Below are positions 1 through 8,047 of a DNA stretch of 64,000 nucleotides, piece after piece. Source of the stretch: Candidatus Poribacteria bacterium (GTDB taxonomy: Bacteria; Poribacteria; WGA-4E; WGA-3G); the NCBI GenBank assembly GCA_022825825.1, contig JAJDWA010000021.1, forward strand, positions 93,386 through 157,385, read 5' to 3'. Made by a program: the position numbers and the translations under genes. The notes below the pieces were generated by a model. The model made no database searches. It was not told the DNA's origin and was given only the letters and a program-made list of their open reading frames with translations. Position 1 is the stretch's first letter; the number at the start of each line of letters is the position of its first letter.

Positions 1-297
1 AAAACGCGGTTCTTCACAAACGACAACGACATCCGGATAGAAATAGGATAAAGTGCTGGGTGTACTGACCCGCATTTCGTTTGCGTAAGTTTCGCAGCCT
101 TGCCCCTTTAAACTGGTATGGAGCATGGTAGATATATTCATAGTAATCAAATTATGTGCTCGGCTTGCTCCCGACATTGCGATTATTTTTCCCTTAACGT
201 ACTCACTTCTAACTGTTTCTGCGTCAGGTATCGCCTTGCGTTCTAAAGTAATATATTCTTCAGGTGTGAGGTATGTTTGTGCTGCAGAAGTTGCCAT
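1..297 (-). CDS. Uma2-family (DUF820) endonuclease, partial
   Basis: This gene is cut by the left window edge; only the first 99 codons are present and they contain no stop. The translation begins MATSAAQTYLTPEEYITLER and reaches the PDVVVVCEEPRF stretch. It is nearly identical to the complete gene at 435-1025, diverging mainly around residues 50-70, so the two are a tandem duplication. Uma2 proteins carry a PD-(D/E)XK nuclease-like fold; their cellular role is poorly known and many genomes carry many copies. The first metal-ligand position (PDVVVV) is present, but the rest of the active site lies outside the window. Confidence 0.8.
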   Translation of the reverse strand, partial: MATSAAQTYLTPEEYITLERKAIPDAETVRSEYVKGKIIAMSGASRAHNLITMNISTMLHTSLKGQGCETYANEMRVSTPSTLSYFYPDVVVVCEEPRF

Positions 298-434
298 AAG
301 TGCCTCCGGTAATTGACGGGTAATTTCATTATAGCGTAACCGAGAGTATATGTCAAGAAGTGAATAAAAAAAGAAATATGGAAAGAGTCAGATTTACAAA
401 GCCACTACAAATAAGCGTTATTGTTTGAACTGCA

Positions 435-1025
435 TTACTCAGGAAATGTTACGCGATCATAAATCTCACGTAAAGGCAGTTCACATTGGACTGAAACAAG
501 TGGGAGGCGTTCTTCAAGGTTTTGAAAATCGGCAAGAATCCAATTGTTCTCTTGGCGCCGGAAAATCTCGACACAAATCTTATCTTGTGCAACGAGGACG
601 TATTCTTGTAAAGATTCAATCTGTCGGTAGTGACTAAATTTTTCACCGCGATCATAAGCCTCAGTTGAAGGTGACAAAACTTCTACGAGAATAATTGGAT
701 TGAGGAGTATATCAAAGACATCATCTTCAAAACGCGGTTCTTCACAAACGACAACAACATCGGGATAGAAATAAGATGAAGTGCTGGGTGTGCTTACGCG
801 CATTTCGTTAGCGATCGCGACACATTCACTGTTTCTCAAGCGAGCATGCAATCCAGCAGATATGTTTGCTGTAATCAAATTATGTGCGAAACTTGCACCG
901 GACATTGCGATTATTTTTCCCTTAACGTACTCACTTCTAACTGTTTCTGCGTTAGGTATCGCCTTGCGTTCTAAAGTAATATATTCTTCAGGTGTGAGGT
1001 ATGTTTGTGCTGCAGAAGTTGCCAT
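435..1025 (-). CDS. Uma2-family (DUF820) restriction endonuclease-like protein
   Basis: This is a complete 196-residue Uma2 protein, about the usual family length. The PD-(D/E)XK-like elements seen are PDVVVVCEEP near residues 92-101 and LVEVLSPSTEAYDRGEKF near residue 112 onward, followed by the family's typical HYRQIESLQEYVLVAQD segment. The function is probably nuclease-like but unproven for the family. An almost identical truncated copy lies 137 bp downstream (1-297), and the intergenic leader sequences of the two copies are also similar, pointing to a recent tandem duplication. Confidence 0.85.
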   Translation of the reverse strand: MATSAAQTYLTPEEYITLERKAIPNAETVRSEYVKGKIIAMSGASFAHNLITANISAGLHARLRNSECVAIANEMRVSTPSTSSYFYPDVVVVCEEPRFEDDVFDILLNPIILVEVLSPSTEAYDRGEKFSHYRQIESLQEYVLVAQDKICVEIFRRQENNWILADFQNLEERLPLVSVQCELPLREIYDRVTFPE

Positions 1026-1155
1026 AAGTGCCTCCGGTAATTGACGGATAATTTCATTATAGCGTAACTGGAAGTGCGTGTCAAGATTGACATTGGATTT
1101 TGTTGCGGCAAAACATAATAACCCATAGTCATTTTTATATTCGGATGTTTTAGGA

Positions 1156-2517
1156 TTAGATTGAGTATATCATTCGACTCGCTTCTTCAAATTCAGGTTC
1201 AAGCGGGTCAGTAGACAAGTATAGCTTCTGGTAAGGCTCATACAGTTGAATATAACTCCAATTTACACCACATAGCACTTTGCCGTTATTAACAAGTTTG
1301 ATAAATCGCCCTCGAAACTTTGCGCGGGTACGCTGAGGTGGTGCATGCATCGCATGCCGAATCTGTGCATCATCTAAAATCCGTTCTGTCAATCCCCGTT
1401 TTTCCACCTTATAATAAACGCCAGCATCTTGCCGAATGTTGTGATATTCTAAATCTAAACGTCTGACTTCAGCAGAATCCCAATTCAGGGATCGGTGCTG
1501 GGCGTAAGTTTCAAGCCACTTTCGCTTGATAACCCAATCAAGCTCACGTTCCAATTGCATCGGATCAGCTTCAAGACAGGTCATGACGTATTCCCAACGT
1601 GCCATTATCTCGTCAGTAGTTGGATCAGATTCAGCCTGTTCAAGATACCGTTTTGCACATTCAAAGTATTGCCATTGAAGTTCAACAGCGGAGAGCCGCT
1701 TTCCGTTTTCAAGTTCAATAAGGCGTTTACAAGTAATATCTTCAGATATTTCGTGAATAGCTTGCACAGAATTACGCAGGGCAAAACGTTCATTGATAAA
1801 ATGATCCTCAATCATGCGGAGAATGATTCCAGTTGTGCCGACTTTCAAAAACGTTGAAAATTCGGACATATTGGAATCCCCGACGATGACATGCAAACGT
1901 CTATATTTTTCTCGGTCCGCGTGGGGTTCGTCGCGCGTGTTTATAATACCGCGTGCGGTTGTAGTTGCGATGGAAATTTCTTCTCGGATATGTTGGGCGC
2001 GCTGTGAAATCTCATAGAAACCTTGGTCGCTCCGTTTGACTTTACCAGCGCCCGAATATATTTGTCGGGTGACAAAAAAAGGGATGAGTTGTGATGCTAA
2101 CTGCCGAAAACTAACTTTTTCTCGCTCCATCAGATAGTTTTCATGACAGCCGTAAGTATTTCCTACCGTATCTAAGTTATTCTTAAAAATGGTGATCTTG
2201 CCGCGAAACCCGTCTGCGCGCATCCTTCGCTCAGCAGTTGTAGCAAGCCGTGTGACGATTCTTTCTCCTGCTTTATCATGTGCCACCAACTCTATAATAT
2301 CGTCACATTCCGGAGTAGCATATTCAGGGTGGCACCCGATGTCTTGATAAAACCGCGCACCGTTTTCCAGAAACACATCGGGATACATCCGCCCAGAAAT
2401 AATTTCGCGGAACAGATACATAACGACATTCTGAACCGTTAGTTTTTTGCCTCTGTTCTTCTCAGGGGTACAGATTATTCCGTACTCGGTTTCCAATCCG
2501 TATATTCTACGATGCAT
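1156..2517 (-). CDS. pafA: PafA, Pup--protein ligase
   Basis: PafA attaches the C-terminal glutamate of Pup to lysines of target proteins using ATP, marking them for the proteasome. The 453-residue length matches actinobacterial PafA. The N-terminus MHRRIYGLETEYG carries the Mg/ATP-binding glutamate (E9), and NGARFYQDIGCHPEY carries the catalytic aspartate (D59, equivalent to D64 of Mycobacterium). The sequence continues with NTRDEPHAD and VGDSNMSE, which are shared with Dop. It lacks the 'Dop loop' insertion found in the gene at 4340-5827, which separates ligase from deamidase/depupylase. Its start overlaps the end of prcA by 11 bp, so it is the last gene of a pup-prcB-prcA-pafA operon. Confidence 0.97.
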   Translation of the reverse strand: MHRRIYGLETEYGIICTPEKNRGKKLTVQNVVMYLFREIISGRMYPDVFLENGARFYQDIGCHPEYATPECDDIIELVAHDKAGERIVTRLATTAERRMRADGFRGKITIFKNNLDTVGNTYGCHENYLMEREKVSFRQLASQLIPFFVTRQIYSGAGKVKRSDQGFYEISQRAQHIREEISIATTTARGIINTRDEPHADREKYRRLHVIVGDSNMSEFSTFLKVGTTGIILRMIEDHFINERFALRNSVQAIHEISEDITCKRLIELENGKRLSAVELQWQYFECAKRYLEQAESDPTTDEIMARWEYVMTCLEADPMQLERELDWVIKRKWLETYAQHRSLNWDSAEVRRLDLEYHNIRQDAGVYYKVEKRGLTERILDDAQIRHAMHAPPQRTRAKFRGRFIKLVNNGKVLCGVNWSYIQLYEPYQKLYLSTDPLEPEFEEASRMIYSI

Positions 2518-3217
2518 GATTAAAAACCTCGGTTATCTCTTCAATGGAAAACCGGCGAAATTTACGGCGTCCAGCGGTTGTGTCAAGACACGCAACTTCT
2601 ATGGTCTGTGGCGTTATCCGATACGGTTCCGACTCTTCTGCTTCAATACTTTCAAAAGTTCGTGATGCAAGTTGTAATGCTGTAGCTAATTCCAAATCCT
2701 CTGTGTAAGTCTCTTTTAGGATATTGGTGATGGCATCTGCTCTGCCGCCTATAACAGCAAATTTTTCCTCTTCGTGATATGTCCCGTCAAAGTCTACGTA
2801 GTAAATCTGACTACCAACAGCAGGGTTTCCATCTACCTCACATACAAGCAGTTCAATTTCTAACGGCTTGGCATCCCATGCCTGAGCGATCGCCCCCATG
2901 TGCTGTGAATAGAGGTTTGTTAACCATTTTGCGGTAACATCTTCCCGGTAGTAGGTGTAACCTTTCACTTCAGATTCACGAATACCTGCTACCCGAAGTG
3001 CCTCATATTCTGCAACCCGCCCCGTTGAGGCGAGTGCTATTCTGTCATAAATTTCTGAAATTTTAAAGGTCGTTCTGCGCGGGTTTTCGGCAACCATCAG
3101 CAGTCCATCCTTATATTCTAAGGCAACCACCTCTTTCGCTTGCTCAATCCCACGCCGGACAAAATCCTTTTTATCTTCCCAAATCTGTTCGGGTGACACG
3201 TAATAAGGCGTAGACAT
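2507..3217 (-). CDS. prcA: PrcA, proteasome alpha subunit
   Basis: PrcA forms the two outer heptameric rings of the 20S core particle and gates substrate entry. The 236-residue protein has the N-terminal YYVSPEQIWEDKKDFVRRGIEQ segment and the alpha-type core (VVALEYKDGLLMVAEN, KISEIYDRIALASTGRVAEYE, VGSQIYYVDFDGTYHEE). A good ribosome site (GAGGAG) precedes the ATG. It lies 42 bp downstream of prcB and overlaps pafA. The alpha-subunit C-terminus (FRRFSIEEITEVFNHAS) is short and lacks the long acidic tail of some actinobacterial PrcA proteins. Confidence 0.95.
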   Translation of the reverse strand: MSTPYYVSPEQIWEDKKDFVRRGIEQAKEVVALEYKDGLLMVAENPRRTTFKISEIYDRIALASTGRVAEYEALRVAGIRESEVKGYTYYREDVTAKWLTNLYSQHMGAIAQAWDAKPLEIELLVCEVDGNPAVGSQIYYVDFDGTYHEEEKFAVIGGRADAITNILKETYTEDLELATALQLASRTFESIEAEESEPYRITPQTIEVACLDTTAGRRKFRRFSIEEITEVFNHAS

Positions 3218-3259
3218 TTACAACTCCTCAAGATTTACCGAGTACACAGAAAAACCCGC

Positions 3260-4051
3260 CTAAAGTTGTTCTAAGCGAGCAACTAACTCCCGGTACAACG
3301 CTGCAACGGTATCGTCTGGCACCTCTGATACACCTGCTTCTGTAACTAATGTCAAGGTCGGAAAGATTTTCCGAATCAAATCAGGGCCTCCAGTCGCAAT
3401 ATCCTCATCTGCTGCGTCCCAGAGTGCTTCTGCAACAGCGTTTAGAGCCGATTCTTTGGACATATCCGATTGATACAACTTTTTTAAAGTTGTACGCGCA
3501 TCTTTCCCACCAGAACCGATCGCATAATAAGAGTCTTCCTCGTAACGTCCACCGAGTGCATCATACTTAAATATCCGCCCTTTACCATGCTTTAAGTCAT
3601 AACCTGCGAAAAGCGGTAGAACAATTAGCCCTTGCATCGCTAAACTTAAATTTGCTCTGACAAGACTGGACAAATAGTTTGCTTGCCCATCTAAACTTAA
3701 GGATGTCCCTTCAATCTTTTCGTAAAATTCAACTTGAACTTGGAAAAGTTTTGCTGTTTCAATACAGGGGCCCGCAACCCCAGCAACCGCTATTGCCGAG
3801 TGTCTATCTATTTTAAAGACCTTCTGAATCCGCCGTTCCCCGACTTGGTACCCCTCTGTTGCTTGACGATCGCCGGCAATAACAACACCTTCGTTGTACA
3901 CAAGCGCAAGGACCGTGGTACCTTCCAAAACATTTTGCGGAAGGACATCCTGCAATCCGTTAGGTTGGTTCCAGTTTCCAACCTGATCGGGGTATCGGTT
4001 CTTTAGAATTTGCAAAAAATCGGTTGTTCCATAATCATGGAGTTTGAGCAA
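3260..4051 (-). CDS. prcB: PrcB, proteasome beta subunit
   Basis: PrcB is the catalytic N-terminal-nucleophile subunit of the 20S proteasome. The 263-residue precursor has a 44-residue propeptide ending in LEG; cleavage would expose Thr45 (TTVLALVYNEGVVIAGDRQAT), the catalytic threonine. The GDRQAT and SGGKDARTTLKKLY segments are typical of bacterial beta subunits. The start is a TTG 2 bp after the pup stop codon, with a GGAGG ribosome site inside the end of pup; no in-frame ATG lies before the conserved region. This tight spacing suggests translational coupling of Pup and PrcB. Confidence 0.95.
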   Translation of the reverse strand: MLKLHDYGTTDFLQILKNRYPDQVGNWNQPNGLQDVLPQNVLEGTTVLALVYNEGVVIAGDRQATEGYQVGERRIQKVFKIDRHSAIAVAGVAGPCIETAKLFQVQVEFYEKIEGTSLSLDGQANYLSSLVRANLSLAMQGLIVLPLFAGYDLKHGKGRIFKYDALGGRYEEDSYYAIGSGGKDARTTLKKLYQSDMSKESALNAVAEALWDAADEDIATGGPDLIRKIFPTLTLVTEAGVSEVPDDTVAALYRELVARLEQL

Positions 4052-4053
4052 TC

Positions 4054-4251
4054 CTACTGCCCTCCTCGCTGGATGTAGTTCTCAACGAATTCCTCGGAGT
4101 CTTCTTCCAGAATTTCGTCGATTTCATCAAGGAGTGCATCTAAATCTTCGGTTAACTCATCAACATTTTCTTTAAGCTCAGAATCGGGTTGTATCTCCGC
4201 AGTTTCATTTGCGGGATGGTCTCTATATTCTTGCTGTTTTTCGCTTGGCAT
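4054..4251 (-). CDS. pup: Pup, prokaryotic ubiquitin-like protein
   Basis: Pup is the small disordered protein modifier that is ligated to substrates and captured by the ARC/Mpa coiled coils. The 65-residue sequence is strongly acidic, with a predicted helix ELTEDLDALLDEIDEILEED and the family C-terminus EEFVENYIQRGGQ. It ends in Gln, so Dop must deamidate it to Glu before PafA can use it, and dop is the next gene upstream. An AAAAGGAG ribosome site lies just before the ATG. The 88-bp gap before it, after dop, may hold a promoter, but no clear -35/-10 pair was identified. Confidence 0.97.
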   Translation of the reverse strand: MPSEKQQEYRDHPANETAEIQPDSELKENVDELTEDLDALLDEIDEILEEDSEEFVENYIQRGGQ

Positions 4252-4339
4252 GTTGTACTCCTTTTAAAATTGTGGCAACGGAAATTCCGTATACCTTATA
4301 TTCTCAACATTAGGGATAAAACCTTTACTATCTACTAAA

Positions 4340-5827
4340 TTATTTGCAGTCAGCTCGGATTTGGTTCACGAGATCAACGACCGTACAGGTATTTAATAGT
4401 TCACCAACTATTTCTTGTGTGCCAAAGTGTGGACGTTCCATCATAATTTTATCAAAACCGGTTGGCCCATTAAAAATAATTGAATTCCAACTCACGCTAT
4501 GAATGTCATTAGGAAATTTTCGTAAACATGTTCCTCGAAAATATGCTCGAGTATCTAATGGAGGATGCTGAATTGCATGAACAATTTCTTCATGAGTCAA
4601 TATCCGTTCAACGTGTCCATTTTTCAGCAATCGTGCGTAAAGTCCCTTATCGGGTCGCAGGTCATGATACTGAAGATCCATCATCCGAACACGCGGATCA
4701 GTCCATTTAAAATCGTGCCGTGCGACATAGGCATCAATTAGCCTTTTTTTGATAATCCAATCTAAATGCTGTCCTAAAGACATCGGATCAGTTTCTAAAC
4801 TTTTTAAAACAAAATCCCACTTTTCCAAAACGTCTTCAACGATAGGCGTTCTTTCTTCATTTGAAAGATGTTGATGTGCAAGTTCAAGATACGCCCGTTG
4901 AACCTCTACTGCTGTCCATTTCCGACCATCTTTAAGCACAATCTCGTTTTTGCACGACAGATCACGCGATACTGATTTTATCACTGCAACCGGATCTTGT
5001 AAAGCAAATTGTTTATCGATAACACCTTTCTCAATTAATTGTAAGACGATAGCCGTGATCCCGATTTTCAGGTAGATAGTAAATTCGGACATGTTTGAGT
5101 CGCCCACAATCACGTGTAGCCTGCGATAGAGTTTTGAATCAGCGTGCGGTTCATCACGGGTATTTATCAACGGCCGTTCAACCATTGTGCTAAGGCCGAC
5201 CTCTTTTTCAAAGAAATCTGCCCGTTGTGAGATTTGGAAATCGGTTTCGGCCGCGCCGTTTTCTGCACCTACCTTACCGCTCCCTGTAATAATCTGTCGT
5301 GTTACGAGGAAAGGCGTTAATCCATCTACAATATCCGAAAACGGTATTTTCCGCGACATCAAGTAATTTTCATGTGATCCGTAACTATGTCCTTTGTAAT
5401 CAGTATTGTTTTTATAGATAATAATTTCTTGGTTATCCAGCAACAACTGCTCCGCAGCGAGCCGACTCAAATCCAAAATGAGTTCGCCAGCTTTTTCAAA
5501 CTTAACAAGGTCTCGGGCGTTTGAACATTCAGGTGTGCAGTATTCCGGGTGTGCGTGGTCAACATAATATCTACCGCCGTTTATTAAAATATCATTGATA
5601 ACATTGTGGTTCTCGTCCTCCACTGGTGGACTTTGACTCTCCTCCATAAATCCGCGGGCATCCATCAATGGACTTTCTTGCGCGTAATCCCACGAAATCG
5701 TTGGGATGTTGCGACTTTTATAGGCATTTACAACTAATGTTGAAGCTGCTATCGGGTCTTGCTCTCGTGCATTTTTGACAGAGATACCGAACTCTGTTTC
5801 GGTGCCGATAATTGTTGGTACTGACAT
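4340..5827 (-). CDS. dop: Dop, Pup deamidase / depupylase
   Basis: Dop converts Pup-Gln to Pup-Glu and removes Pup from conjugates. With the ATG at 5827 it has 495 residues, close to the family norm. It begins MSVPTIIGTETEFG; the nucleophilic/catalytic aspartate is D90 in NGGRYYVDHAHPEY. The stretch of about 45 residues before it (WDYAQESPLMDARGFMEE onward) corresponds to the Dop loop that PafA lacks. A longer reading from a GTG at 5872 is possible, but that GTG sits inside a 29-bp direct repeat and adds non-conserved residues, so I reject it. A PafA-like core follows (NTRDEPHADSKLYRR, VGDSNMSEF). Confidence 0.96.
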   Translation of the reverse strand: MSVPTIIGTETEFGISVKNAREQDPIAASTLVVNAYKSRNIPTISWDYAQESPLMDARGFMEESQSPPVEDENHNVINDILINGGRYYVDHAHPEYCTPECSNARDLVKFEKAGELILDLSRLAAEQLLLDNQEIIIYKNNTDYKGHSYGSHENYLMSRKIPFSDIVDGLTPFLVTRQIITGSGKVGAENGAAETDFQISQRADFFEKEVGLSTMVERPLINTRDEPHADSKLYRRLHVIVGDSNMSEFTIYLKIGITAIVLQLIEKGVIDKQFALQDPVAVIKSVSRDLSCKNEIVLKDGRKWTAVEVQRAYLELAHQHLSNEERTPIVEDVLEKWDFVLKSLETDPMSLGQHLDWIIKKRLIDAYVARHDFKWTDPRVRMMDLQYHDLRPDKGLYARLLKNGHVERILTHEEIVHAIQHPPLDTRAYFRGTCLRKFPNDIHSVSWNSIIFNGPTGFDKIMMERPHFGTQEIVGELLNTCTVVDLVNQIRADCK

Positions 5828-5845
5828 ATTCTCTTTCGTATTGCA

Positions 5846-5906
5846 AATCGGGCGGACAAAGTCCTCCCACACCTATGAATCGGGCGGACAAAACTCTCTC
5901 ACATCA
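5846..5906. repeat. 29-bp imperfect direct repeat upstream of dop
   Basis: Two copies begin AATCGGGCGGACAAA, at 5846-5874 and 5878-5906, spaced 32 bp start to start, immediately upstream of the dop ATG. The pairing and position suggest an operator or a small slippage duplication; function is unknown. Confidence 0.55.
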
Positions 5907-5982
5907 AAAATGAAATTATAAACAATAGTGCAGCCAAATCCTGATTTGGTAGTGTTGTTCCTTTCTACCTTGCTTATTACGG

Positions 5983-6627
5983 TCACTTCCAAGAATCGCC
6001 TTCTGTTAGTTCTTCCAAACAATCAAAATTGTTGAGGAAATCATCAAACGCACTGTAATCGTATTTACTGCTCTTTTTTAGCACTTTCCCTGCTTTGTTA
6101 ATTGGCAGCTCAGTTTTCTGATTGTCGGTTACTTGATAGGTGTCCAGCTGCAAATCATCAAAACGCTCAACATCTGAAGTCTTAAATATGTAATAGTTGA
6201 TGTCATGTGTATCCTGGTCCCAGACTTGTATCCAGGTGTAAAAGACTCTGGAATCCACCAAGTGATAACGGATTTTGGGATGGAAGCTAAAATGTTTGAC
6301 TTCTTCTCCCGGTTTTGCTGTCTTTTTCTCAATTCCCTCAGATGTTTTTGCCTGAATGAATCGAACGAGCATCTTGAGACTGTCTTGTTTACATGTTTCA
6401 CAAAGTGGAGTTACTGTTTTACGTGTGCCTTTGCCATAAGGTTGTTCACGCGTCCATGCATTTTTGAATGCTTTGCAGGATTCACAGTAACTTTTCAGAA
6501 TGACAAAATCAAATTTCTCGTCAATATATGCTCTATAAACCTGCCAGCCTCGTTTATGAAGCTCCATCGCTAATCGCATCTCGCCATACAGGCCAATTAC
6601 ACGCTTGTCGGTATCAGATCCATTCAC
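5983..6627 (-). CDS. PD-(D/E)XK restriction endonuclease-like protein with CxxC zinc motif
   Basis: The 214-residue protein has a PD-(D/E)XK nuclease layout: E16 in LYGEMRLAMELHKRGW, D40 in EKFDFVIL and Q92-A-K94 in RFIQAKTS. Between D40 and the QAK motif are two CxxC pairs (CESC 48-51, CETC 76-79), a likely zinc knuckle. I chose the GTG at 6627 because AGAGG lies 6 nt before it; an upstream GTG at 6660 has no ribosome site. It overlaps the stop of the adjacent methyltransferase gene by 14 bp, so the pair is translationally coupled and probably forms a type II-like restriction-modification unit. The target sequence cannot be read from the DNA. Confidence 0.7.
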   Translation of the reverse strand: MNGSDTDKRVIGLYGEMRLAMELHKRGWQVYRAYIDEKFDFVILKSYCESCKAFKNAWTREQPYGKGTRKTVTPLCETCKQDSLKMLVRFIQAKTSEGIEKKTAKPGEEVKHFSFHPKIRYHLVDSRVFYTWIQVWDQDTHDINYYIFKTSDVERFDDLQLDTYQVTDNQKTELPINKAGKVLKKSSKYDYSAFDDFLNNFDCLEELTEGDSWK

Positions 6628-7897
6628 TGTCCACCTCTTTCGGTTTCGTAAAGAGAGCACCTGGGATGCGCTTCAGGACAGCATCTCTAAACAACGTTCT
6701 GTTTAATTCTATTCCGATGCTATTTCGTCCTAACCTTAATGATTCTATTGTGGTCGTGAATGAACCTGCAAAAGGATCAAGGACAGATTCTTCCATACCG
6801 CTGAACACCCGTACTGCATATTCGGGAATTTCGCGTGGGAAAGGGGCTGTATGTCCGAGAGTGTTATGCCCCTTGCTGTTTATCTTAATTACAGGTGCTA
6901 ATTTGACGATATCGCGACGCCACATGCGCAGCAAATCTTCATCAACAAAATTATGAGCTCGTTGCAACCCCGTCATTAACTGCGTACGGGCAGAAAAACG
7001 CTTGCCACGATTGCCAGCTGATCGCTTGAAACAGTCTAAATTCTTGCATTCCCAAGATTTTATACCTACACCAGAGTATGCATTCCCATTGACTTTCAAA
7101 CATCCGCATATTGGACAAGGATAAGGCGTTTCATCCAACCGATGTTTGTAGAAAATAAAGATATGTTCATAGCAGTTGATTGGATATTGATATAAAGGAT
7201 AAGGCCTATTTCCATTTTTATGTCGCTGAGTTTGAACTTCGCCTTTATCCCAGATGAAGTCGTCCACAAATTGAAAACCGTGTTCTTCAAATATCATAGT
7301 AAAATAGGCACCCAAAGGTATGCGGCGTTTTCCCCAAGTTGATTTAGTTTGCCTGTTATCGTTGTCAAATATGTCACCGACATTGAAAACGAAAGGGCGA
7401 TGATTGTCCAGGACCCGATAGCATTCCTTGATAATACAAGACATTTCATCCAAATAGGCATCCAGAGTTTCCCACTGGGAATAATCTCTTGCATTGTAAT
7501 ATGGTGGTGAAGTGATCATCAACTGAACACTTTCGCTGTCCATACGCCGCAAAAAGTCCAAACAATTACCCCACAACAGTTTTGGTCTGTTAGGTTCGGA
7601 AAAGATGTCTTGATTCAGAGCCGAATCGGCATTTGCATATTGTTTCTGATATTCCTTCTTTACTAAATCATAGTATGATTTGATAAACTGTTCTACGGTT
7701 GAATCCCTGTCGCCTCGAATGTTATGGAGGCAATCAGTTTTAAATTCGTTCAACTGTTGTTCATTGAACACGCGTCTTAGATATTTATTGCTCACCTCAA
7801 ATATCGTATCTAAGTGCGGATGTGGACCATCGGTCGCGTACGATACGTCTTTACCGGTATCTATTTCAGCCAATCCCACAATCGTCACCCCCTTCAT
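6614..7897 (-). CDS. Site-specific DNA methyltransferase (beta-class, probable N4-cytosine/N6-adenine)
   Basis: The protein has 427 residues from the ATG at 7897. The catalytic motif IV, TSPPYYN, is at about 129-135, and the AdoMet-binding motif I, LDPFAGSFTTTIESLRLGRN, lies near the C-terminus; the order IV then I defines the beta class, and SPPY favours cytosine-N4 transfer. A CPICGC...CKNLDC zinc ribbon sits between them. It precedes the PD-(D/E)XK gene and overlaps it, so it is the protective half of an R-M pair. The pair is embedded between the ARC ATPase and dop on the same strand. The exact start is uncertain (TTG 7903, ATG 7897 or nearby GTGs). Confidence 0.85.
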   Translation of the reverse strand: MKGVTIVGLAEIDTGKDVSYATDGPHPHLDTIFEVSNKYLRRVFNEQQLNEFKTDCLHNIRGDRDSTVEQFIKSYYDLVKKEYQKQYANADSALNQDIFSEPNRPKLLWGNCLDFLRRMDSESVQLMITSPPYYNARDYSQWETLDAYLDEMSCIIKECYRVLDNHRPFVFNVGDIFDNDNRQTKSTWGKRRIPLGAYFTMIFEEHGFQFVDDFIWDKGEVQTQRHKNGNRPYPLYQYPINCYEHIFIFYKHRLDETPYPCPICGCLKVNGNAYSGVGIKSWECKNLDCFKRSAGNRGKRFSARTQLMTGLQRAHNFVDEDLLRMWRRDIVKLAPVIKINSKGHNTLGHTAPFPREIPEYAVRVFSGMEESVLDPFAGSFTTTIESLRLGRNSIGIELNRTLFRDAVLKRIPGALFTKPKEVDSEWI

Positions 7898-8047
7898 ACC
7901 CAAAAATCAAATCCTGACACCTAAGTTGCTTGCACTACCTTGGACAGCTGGACTACTCTCACTATCCCTTTCTCAATTAAAACGGTACTATTGTGTATAA
8001 TTTCCTAAAAATATGATTCCACATAATTCTGCATCTACAATAAACTA

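Noticed and set aside
5828..5872. Longer start of dop at a GTG giving 15 extra residues
   Set aside because: The extra residues are encoded by the 29-bp direct repeat and are not conserved in Dop; the ATG at 5827 begins the conserved MSVPTIIGTETEFG.
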